Below, in pieces: positions 39,740-49,300 of a DNA stretch of 64,000 bases. Origin of the DNA: Apostichopus japonicus. Taxonomy: Eukaryota > Echinodermata > Holothuroidea > Aspidochirotida > Stichopodidae. Every line of letters begins with the position of its first letter. Position 1 is the first letter of the stretch. Under the pieces are notes generated by a model, which was given only the letters and a program-made list of their open reading frames with translations, did not search any database and was not told the DNA's origin. The stretch lies in NCBI RefSeq assembly GCF_037975245.1, contig NC_092562.1, positions 21,841,054 through 21,905,053 of the forward strand. Direction: 5' to 3'. Made by a program: the position numbers and the translations under genes.

Positions 39740-39914
39740 GTGTGTGGCTGAGCTGTCTGATAATTATTAAGGAGGATCTCTCTGATTATTATTAAGGAGG
39801 TGTGGCTACCTTGTTTACAAAGCAGTAAAATGTGCGGCTGAACTCTCTTACAATTATTTAGGGGGGGATCTCTCTGATAATTATTAAGGGAGTTCTCTCT
39901 GATAATTATTAAGA
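39740..39914 (+). repeat. Short tandem repeat with TGATAATTATTAAG units
   Basis: Four or five copies of a 25-45-bp unit containing ATCTCTCTGATAATTATTAA with GGAGG or GGGAG spacers. The leading GTGGCTGAGCTGTCT is repeated as GCGGCTGAACTCTCT. It lies in the likely TRAPPC5 3' UTR or just beyond. Confidence 0.75.
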
Positions 39915-41067
39915 GTCGCTGACATATTATTTAAATATGCTGCCATGTCAGTTAGTTAATGTTGTCCTGGTTTGAAAGCTGACAGCATCATTTGGGTGAA
40001 GCATCAGAGAGTTAAACATATCTCCAATTGTGTCTAGGCACTGCTATATAAGAGATGGTAATATGTTGCTCCCTGAGGTGTATACACAGGCATGGTGCAT
40101 AGGATGAAGGCGAGGGGGAGGGGGGGGGGAGGGGGTGGAGGGGGAGCATTGAGAGAGACATATTTGGGATCATACAGACCAAATATCAAAATGTTTATTG
40201 TAAAGTTGTTAAATGTATGGAGCCCATCTATACGCTCTGGAGAATACTGAGCGGATATTCAATGACAAAACATCAATCACTTAACCTGTCAATGTGTCTG
40301 TGTGTTCAGTTGTCACTCGCATCAGTTAGAAAGAAAAACTGAGAAAAGGTAGGAATAGCAATAAACATTTAAAATTCCATTATAAAACTGAATCTTTCTG
40401 CTTTCTTTAATAATTCAAATAATCAAGAACATTTAGGCTGTACATGATTCAGTGTTTCTTTGGGGTTTTGGTTACAAGCAGCTTCCTTGAGCCAGGAATC
40501 AGACCAGTCTTCAACGGGATGCTAATTTCCCCCTGTGAAAATCTTTACTGTTTAAATTATAAGTGAGGCCCTTGCTCCTTAAAAGTTGAATAAAAGAAGA
40601 AAGTTTCTGTCACTTTGTGTTTGACCAAATTTTACTGCGAAGGTTAAGTTTAGAAAAGGCTCCCATCAAGTTTGCATACAGTTACCTAACTGAGGATATT
40701 TTTAGATCATGCCAGGCCATTAATATTGATCATGTTTATTAAGTTGCTTGTTCGAATTGCCGTTAAAAATTTGTTTCAAATGACATCTTTTAAAAATAAG
40801 TCTAACATTACCTGAATCTGAAGATTATATTTTGGAAGTTTTACATGCAGAATAGTTAGACCAATTAATTATTTTGGTTGTGATTTTATAAAGATGAATG
40901 ACAGGCACAGATTTGCTTTCTAACAGAGGGAGCATGTTACATTGATTAATTTGATAATGCCTGGTATACAAGTGAACTTTTAAAATAAGTGTGTATGGTT
41001 TCTCATTTGTTCAAGTACAGTGTACAGTCTTCGGAGTAGGAACTGAAAATTGATCAATGTCTATATT

Positions 41068-41310
41068 AGAGGGCGCTATGTATGAATGTAACTTTTCAAT
41101 AATATTTAGGCCTGTTTACAAGCAAATTTGAACCCCCCCCCCATAAAAAAGAAAGTTTTGTATTTGTTTTCTTAAAGAAGTTGCTAGTTGTTTTAATCTG
41201 GATAGCTCAGTAGGTAGAGCAACAGAATTTGATATCTGAAGTAAGACATGGTAACGAGAAATAAAAAAGAGGGCGCTATGTATGAATGCATTTTTTCAAT
41301 GATGTTTCTG
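41068..41310 (+). repeat. Direct repeat pair 200 bp apart, with tRNA-like segment
   Basis: AGAGGGCGCTATGTATGAAT occurs at 41068 and again at 41268, followed by diverged TTTTCAATnATnTTT in both. Between them, at about 41202-41240, GGATAGCTCAGTAGGTAGAG resembles a tRNA D-arm/A-box. No convincing B-box follows (only GGTAACGAG), so a decayed tRNA-derived SINE is possible but not shown. Confidence 0.55.
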
Positions 41311-43188
41311 TCATGTCTGCAGAAATCGGAAGAAAAAAAAGAGAGCCAGTCTTAAAGCAGCGGTATACATTGATATTTTGTTAAACTTTGGATACAATTG
41401 GATTCTGCAATTTTGTAGAATTGCAATTTTGTAAAATTGCAGTTTATCAGATTGGCTGGGGACTTTGCTATTCTTGCATGTCCTAAATACCAATATGCTA
41501 ATATGTTCTAGTCGACAACACTGTTTGGTATGAAAGGAAATCATTTCTTATTCTGGCATAAACATTCGTCTGGTGATAGTAAATGTAGGAGATTGCATAT
41601 ATGCCAAATTCTGTGGAGAAGTTTTGAACAAATTTGGAAAAAGTTGTTGGATAATTGGCAGCAACATGCAGACAGCTGCGCAAGTTCATTTTTGTGATGA
41701 TAATTAAATTCTTTGTTACTTCCTTACATATGTTTTGACAAAGTTCCTTCATTTATTAATAATTGAAATCTATCTGAAGGTGATTTTGTGGTGGGGGGAG
41801 GGGGGTGTAATGTTATATTCGTCTTCTATATTTTGTTGTCCAGTGTTATAAAACTTCACATGTAAGGAATGGAAATCTACGATGTGCACTTATGTTCTTT
41901 TTTGATGCTTTGAAACAACCAGAACAATCGTTGTTAACACATAACACATAGATGCTTCGAAATAACTCCCCATCCCCTCCCCCACTACCACCCCTCGACA
42001 GGCAAGGAAGATCTCATTCTATTTTACTACAATCATTCAGAAGTTACTTCATATGCAAGACCAAATGATTACAGGGATCCTTGAAACGACTCAACAGAAA
42101 CATAATGGTGGAATAATTCATGTTCATATTTCGATGTGACTGGTCCATGCCTTCTATAAAGGTTGGGATGAAGGGCTAAGAATAGATGGAGTGTTCAAAG
42201 AAGATTCACCGGACGCAAAATAAAAACAACTAGCATAGTTTGCAGCTTGGTTAATATTTTCTTTGCTCTGTGAAATCGTTACATGTGATGTATGATATAT
42301 AGAATGAAATTTCTTGTAATGTAATAGTTTAATAAGAAATAATTATACGGAAGTCTCAAAGTGCAAGCCATTTCTTTTATATATTATATAAAGATTTCGG
42401 GTACCTCCCTTGGGAACAATAGTCTGGGAGCTTTACAAAGCAAATCATGAAGGTATTTGCCAGGTTTTAGTGACATAGGCTACAACCCCCAACCAGTTAT
42501 TCCTTTTAGCCTATCATCCGAAAGGTTCAATACTATTCGTTACAGGTAATATTTTATTACAAATTATATTAATAAAATCTATAATAATTATTGATAATAT
42601 TGTTGATGCCTTTTCAACTTGAGATGATGATTGATATAATGACTGGTGGTATTTGTGTGGACTTAACCAACAGATGCCAGTAGGGCAGGTGATGGGGTGG
42701 GGGGGGGGGATTTCCCACAGACATTGAAACAGGGATGGCAAAACAATAACCATGATATACTGTACCGTCTTAGATAGTGAGCGACAAGTGAGAGATCATT
42801 TAGTCAACCAAAGCTGACATAAACCTACCTCAGGTCAACAGAGACTGAAGGAAGGCTTCCGTCATTTACTATAAGAAGCATACAACGAAATTTCTCTCAA
42901 CACCTCAATTGATTGCAACTTTTCAATATAGTGGCATCTAACTCAAATTAGTAATATTTATTTTGTGTATGCTAGTGTCTTTCATATTTCCTTTACAATT
43001 CCTGCAATGTTACCTTTATGGTAGTAATTTTCCGAATCTTAAAATGATGCGCCTACGTCAAAATGAAACCTTAATGTCAGACAGCTCTCTTGAATTCCTG
43101 ATCACATGATATATTAGAAGCCAAAAAAAACGTGAATAGTGAGTAAAAATAGGTTGCGCTTAATTAACTTGGTTTTTTTATTTTCTTT

Positions 43189-43371
43189 CTAAAACGTAGT
43201 CGTTTCGGTGGTCATTTGGTCTCCGCCATCGACACTTTCATAAGCATCATTAACAACGCCCTCATTTTTACTGGTATCAGAACCTGAGCTGGTGGCGTCA
43301 GGCTCTTTACTGATGGCATCAGGCTGCGTCTCAATCACTGCTGTCGTTTTGTCTATATCGCTTGGCCTCAC
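43189..43371 (-). CDS. Collectrin-like gene, coding exon 7 (C-terminus)
   Basis: 183 nt including TAG. It encodes a Ser/Thr/Asp-rich segment, then VVNDAYESVDGGD and the end ETTTF, a class I PDZ-ligand form (S/T-x-hydrophobic). TTGTCTGTACAG acceptor. AATAAA occurs 7 nt after the stop and again at 42957-42962; the latter is the more likely poly(A) signal. Confidence 0.88.
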   Translation of the reverse strand: MRPSDIDKTTAVIETQPDAISKEPDATSSGSDTSKNEGVVNDAYESVDGGDQMTTETTTF

Positions 43372-46300
43372 CTGTACAGACAAGCAAAAAAAAAAAAAAA
43401 ATTAAACTAATCAATAACAAGCGAATGAATGAATCAAACAGTGTAATTGCTTGTCTTGCTCAGGCCCGTGTAGTCAGAGATTGAACTCTTTTGCGGAGGT
43501 GGGGAAGGGGTTGGGGGGTGGGCACAAAATTATGGCTGATGTCAGTCCAGGGAAGGGGTTTAAGGGGCGGGGCGTCCCGTCAACCTTTGAGAAATATTTG
43601 ATTTGGATACGGGGGTTTCGATGCAAAATGGTGCCATCATTTTAGTTACATTTTGTGTAGTGTATTAATAGCGGTATTAATTTTTAGTATGTTTTATTAA
43701 ATGTTCACTAGTTGGAAGAGAGCCCCCCCCCCCTATCAGTCCACCTCACCCCTTTGGCTACGGACCATGTCATGCTTTAACTTTGACAGACCATTAAAGT
43801 TTTCTTGTACCAGTAAGTAGAGTTGTCATGGTTAACAGTGACATCGCATACATGCGTCATTTGTTTGTTCTTTTCACATTCCTCTCCATATCAAGGAGCT
43901 AAATTTTCAACATGCCAGTTCTCCACCCCACGAGCAAAGAGAGATATAAACGATTATTAATGCTTCGTTATGATTCGATCTGAGTCAGACACAGTTGGGA
44001 CAATTTTGCTAAGCTAATACCACTCTCTTATACTTACCTCTCACACCATGCTTCAAAGCACAACTACCGACAGTATGAACAGTTCCTAACCATCACCTGA
44101 TATCAACATGAATATTCATACTGCTCGTACTGTCAGCACAAGTGCTTTGAAGCATGACATGAAAGTACAGTACATAACAATTGTCCCAACAGATCTTCAA
44201 AGTTGAAGACCAGATTAAGCTACTCAGACTTTCATTTTGTTGCCTAATGTTAAAGGTAAGCAATACGTCCGCTACTTTTTCATTTCTGTGTCTCGAATAT
44301 CGAAGCAAGGGTCCGCTTACTGACGTGTTAACGACACGTACCACCCATATCGGCACATCAACTACCTATTCTCACCTGCATCGCTACTGTCCGCGGAGTT
44401 TGCATGGCGCCATCTTGTGTATTGTTTTTCTTGACGATATCGTAATCATTCTGGTTCGGGTCTGTGGCCACTTTCCGGGTAACTGTCGAGTAATCGTCGT
44501 CGTCATAGGACGTGTAGGTTTTGTTAACCGGTTCTGTACCTTGGCTCTCGACGTCCATACTGCCCGATTTGTCATCTCTAAGAATAAACATAAATATGAC
44601 AATATCATTAAAAGCAAATGGCTAGAGATTTACAAGGTTAATATCTTTAATCACCTGAATAGGTAATATTAGTCAAAGAAATATTGCTAGCACTGAAATG
44701 TTCCTTTTCTTCGATTACTCAGACATATTAAGACAAAAGGTCTGCTTAAAGCGGCTGGGTTTGCTTCTCATTTAAGCTGGCTTCAATCCACGTAACGACT
44801 GACGGGACCACCTTTATACTACACCTGGGCGACAATTATCGGCTTTTGCTTTTAAGTCGAACGGAATCAAGTCTTAATCTGTTTTATCAAATGAACATAA
44901 CTTAAATATGTAAAATCCTGGACATTGGGAGACGTTTACACTGTGACCGTAGAACAAAATGGAGGCGCTATGCAGATTTGATCTTTTACGAGTAAATAAT
45001 AGGAGTAATACATCAAAGAATCTTTATGAAGTAATGTTCGAAAGAAAAATGTGTGTACCCCCCTCCCTCTCCCTCATCCCCCAATGTAGTCTACATTGTA
45101 ATAAGAACGTTTGAATAAGGATCTATTCGATTTTCAATATTTCAATATTCATTTCTTCACTCTTTCTTCGATATGTTTTTTTCATCTCCTAATGGAACAA
45201 TTTTAAAGACGTTTCGGACAGGTTGAAAGTTTCACTTTAGCAGTGATGCATAGTAATGCAAATGTCACAGTGTAACTATATATATATCTTTATAGCAGGG
45301 TTGTCCAACCTACGGCCCGCGGGCCACAGTCCGGCCCGCCTCAGGGTTGCGTCCGGCCCGCCAGAGATGCTCTACGGTGCGAAATTTTAGTGAGCAGATT
45401 TATTGATAACAATTTGAAGCTATATAATCGATCATTCGAACCTTCTGCGGTCCAAAAAAACTGCATACAGGTCAGTTTGTGTGACACTCTCTCAGCGGAG
45501 GGGGGGGGGGGGGGCGGCTGAACTTTATTCATCTGTTTTATCAGGAAGGAAAATAAATCAGTGCGCTCCGCGCACAGTTTTCACATTTTGTTGCCTTGGG
45601 CTTCGGGCAAAAAATCGAAAAATCGAGCGTAGGGTTCATTTGGCCCGGCCTACTTCATAATCATTCCATGTGGCCCTCCTCTGCAAAAGGTTGGACAACC
45701 CTGCTTTATAGCTTATCAGCCCACATTGAAATAGACTTTGCCGTACCTGCCCTGCCATATTCCACTTTTTTTTATACTTCTTTCCCTCTGTAATTACCCC
45801 GTCGACAGAGGGGGAGCGAACCAGCCTTGCAACAAGTGTTTTTATTGTACGATATATGTTTCTGGGGTTACATATTGGGATATTAAAAAAAAAAAAAAAT
45901 TGGAATTTGAGAAAACTTAAAATCATTATATGTATATGAGAAATACATACGGATTGTTTGACTTACTTCCAGTTTCTGCTGGCCAAGACAATGAGGAAGA
46001 CAATGAGAACAATGACCAGATAAACAATAATTACGATCGCCCAGACCGGAAAGAAAAGAGGATAATCGTCCTCGGGAGGCCGAGCCTCGATGGTATAAGG
46101 CAGTCGATCATTGATAGCATCCATGTTTAACTCCATTAGCAGATGTAGTTCCTTTGTTCGGAAGAGAATCGGAAAATACTCGGATCCCGACGGATTCATA
46201 ATGAAGAAAGACAAAATGAGGACGCCCTCTCGATTTTCGAACAATTCCACGATAGCGACGTTTTGCGGTCTATGCATAAAAACAGAGATTGTGAGAATGA

Positions 46301-49300
46301 ATGAAGAAATTGAACAGTCCTCTTCAGAGATGATGGAAAAATTCATAAGGTAGCACCAGGAAATTGTCAGGATGGGCTGATTATCAAACCTTGGGGGGGG
46401 GGGGTTGGGATGGGTGTATGTGCGTAGGAGGGGAGGGATTCGCTCGTGGACAGATTTACATAGGTCCTATATATTGGACTTTACATTTGATTGTATGTGT
46501 TTTCAGTGCAATACCTATACAACTATTTCAAGAGGAAATCAGAGTTAGATTTAGGTTCCAGAAACACGCTAAGAGGCATATGCCTACGTAGCAACACATG
46601 CTGTATATGCAAAGGAATTTGGGAGGTAATTCAGAAGATAGCCTATATGAATGTTACTAGGCCTATATTGGTATATTGTAGGGACGACGTAAAAAAGTTA
46701 ACATCGATGGATTTATTTTCTAACTAGATTCCTGCATGATGAACATTCTGATATTAACATATAAAACTCATAACGTTCTGTGCCACACCATCTTTCATGA
46801 ATGATGCAGAATGACTTCCATGTTATTCTTGTTCATCATTGGAGTTCCAAAATATCCTTCTTTTAACATATTCATACAAGAATAAAGTCCCATCTCGCTC
46901 TCCATGCGAAGTGATATATTTACCCCACTATCAATAGGTTGTGCTGTACGTTTTTCACTGACTGTTGTATTTTGTTACCTAATCCCTACTGGATGGATGT
47001 AAGTCTATGTTTAGCGTCATACGAGCAAAGATGAGTTTACTCAACAAGTTTAAGATTGTCGCCTATCAGTTCATGCATACACTCTTGTCGTAAATCACTT
47101 CAATAAGCCATCAATTGTTCAAACAACACTATTGATCTAAGCTAAATATATTTGCCGTCTTTGAAGGCATTTAACAATTCGTTTGATGGGTTCAGTCAGT
47201 CATAATAACTACCAACTAAATCATGACTCTCCCACTGCAGCTCCCTTATCAAGTTATAACGGCTATTTGCTGCTCCTAGCCTGCAAGCGAAACTAGATTT
47301 AGCGGGAAATTATACAACATGGCGGTCAAAGTGGAAGGGAGTGGCGGTGGGGTGCTTTTTGCCCGGGTGACATGCCCACTGGCTCCATGTGGACGCCCAT
47401 GGGTCTAGCAATTACTCTTCTCAAATATTTTTAATACTGCATGTCACCGACGAGTTATTTTCTTTTCAGTAACAGAAATATTTATCAGAAATTTTCTCCC
47501 TTTCTTCAAATGATGTTGTAACTCAACTTACTCAATTTTGATACTTGGATAATACTTGTTTGATATGTTCGCAAGGACGACTCGAAAAATTTCTTGATCG
47601 TCATCGGAAAACTAAAGAAATAGAGAAATCAAAACGAGGAGATATTAAACCGCATTTTATAGTATAGTATAATATAGTAATTAAGTAGTTTCATACAGGC
47701 CCGGCGGAACGGGAAAATTATTGGGGGGCTAATATGTGGAGACTATCTAAGCGGAGCGCCACCATCGGTTGGCGCGGAGCGTACAAGAAAATTTTGGGTT
47801 TTTCAAACCCCCCAGATGGCCGGAAACGGCACTTCCCGAGTGTTTTATGCTATGAATACCTAGCCCTAAAACATGAGTCTCAAGCCTGCAATTTCTCAGA
47901 TTGCACGTAAAAATCTGTAAAAACATTGTAATTTGTATATTCGATGGTGTTTTAAGAGATTAGCTGTTACTCGACGTGTACTCGCAAAGACGTTTTTGAG
48001 TGTAGTAAATTACTACTTGCAATTAAATGCAATAATTACAAGGGCGTCGGAAGCTATTTTTGATTGGTACGGCGGTTCAGAGTGTGGCCAACTATCATAA
48101 TTATCGGGGGGACGTTTGGTAGGTCAAACTACGCTACGCGCCACCACGGTTGGCGCGTAGCGTAATGGAGAAAATTTTGAAAATATGCCTCCCAGATTGC
48201 AGGAAATGGCACTTCCCGAGCTTGAAAACAAGACCTCTGCCATGCCAGAGTAGTCACATTTAGCCTACTTACCGTCATCATTATTGAAAATTATTGAAAC
48301 ATATACCTCCGAGATTTTTTTCTCCATTTTTTAGTCCTACTTTTTTTTTTGGCGTCGTGAATATTTGCCCGTACCGGCTCCGACGCCCCTGAATTAAATA
48401 AATGTCACAAGAAAACACAGAAAGCATTTCATTATGTCAACAAATGGGTAATTCCAAAACCATGTGCAGTTGCCAACAAATTTCTATGACCTAGCACTGT
48501 CATCATGTCATGAATGCATGCACCCTATACAGTACAGGTGAAATGCTAATATTGTGTTTTTGTTCGTTTAATAATTGATTGCGTTTAAACATAAAGCCAT
48601 GTTCCACGCCTTGCGTGTACTCGTAGACGGTGTAAACGCAAATGTTGATGAGTGTAGCGTTTAGCTTATTACCCTCTCATTTAAAACACAAATATTCGAT
48701 GAGGCATGATACAGACAATCAATTATCATATTTAATTATTACACCTATATAGTATACGTGTGCATCGGACAGATCAACAAGTATGCATTAAAAAATGGGC
48801 AGATGCACGTTTCGGAGCCTTGGTAAATATTGGGGGGGCTTATCATGCATTTGCCCTCTCAACTTTTTCATTGGGGGGGGGGGTGAGCCCCCCCAAGCCC
48901 CCCCGGTTCCGCCGCCACTGGTATCATATAGCATAGCATAGCATAGCATAGCATAGTATAGTACAGTATAGTTAATTAGTATCGTATAGCATAGCATAGC
49001 ACAACACAGTACAGTACAATACAGTACAGTACAGTATCTTTTGTCCCTGATTCTATAACAGAAAGAGTGTGGCAGCCACTGACTCGCCTATTGACCTCGA
49101 CACGCAGACTTCTTTGCTTATGAAATATACGTGATGGCATTATTAAAATCGTTATGCAACAGATGTTAATAACATTTTAATGACATATACGTTTGTCTGT
49201 TATACTTACTCTATTAAGGGCTATTCTTTCTACTGCGACATCGGCAGCTCCATAGGCAACATAGTCCTTACACTGTAACGAAATGAATATACGCAGGAAG

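Larger units (their letters stand above)
39496..43188. other. Intergenic between convergent genes
   Basis: Holds the 3' UTR of TRAPPC5 and that of the collectrin-like gene. Poly(A) signal candidates are AATAAA at 40360-40365 (plus) and, on the minus strand, 42957-42962. It also holds a small tandem repeat (39740-39914), G-rich tracts (near 40108-40143 and 42699-42711) and a 200-bp duplication at 41068-41310. No further gene is seen. Confidence 0.5.

Noticed and set aside
44181-44666. 161-codon plus-strand ORF
   Set aside because: It is antisense to the real tail exon 44376-44577 of the collectrin-like gene and shows no domain.
46111-46353. Plus-strand ORF of 80 codons
   Set aside because: Antisense shadow of the transmembrane exon 45967-46269.
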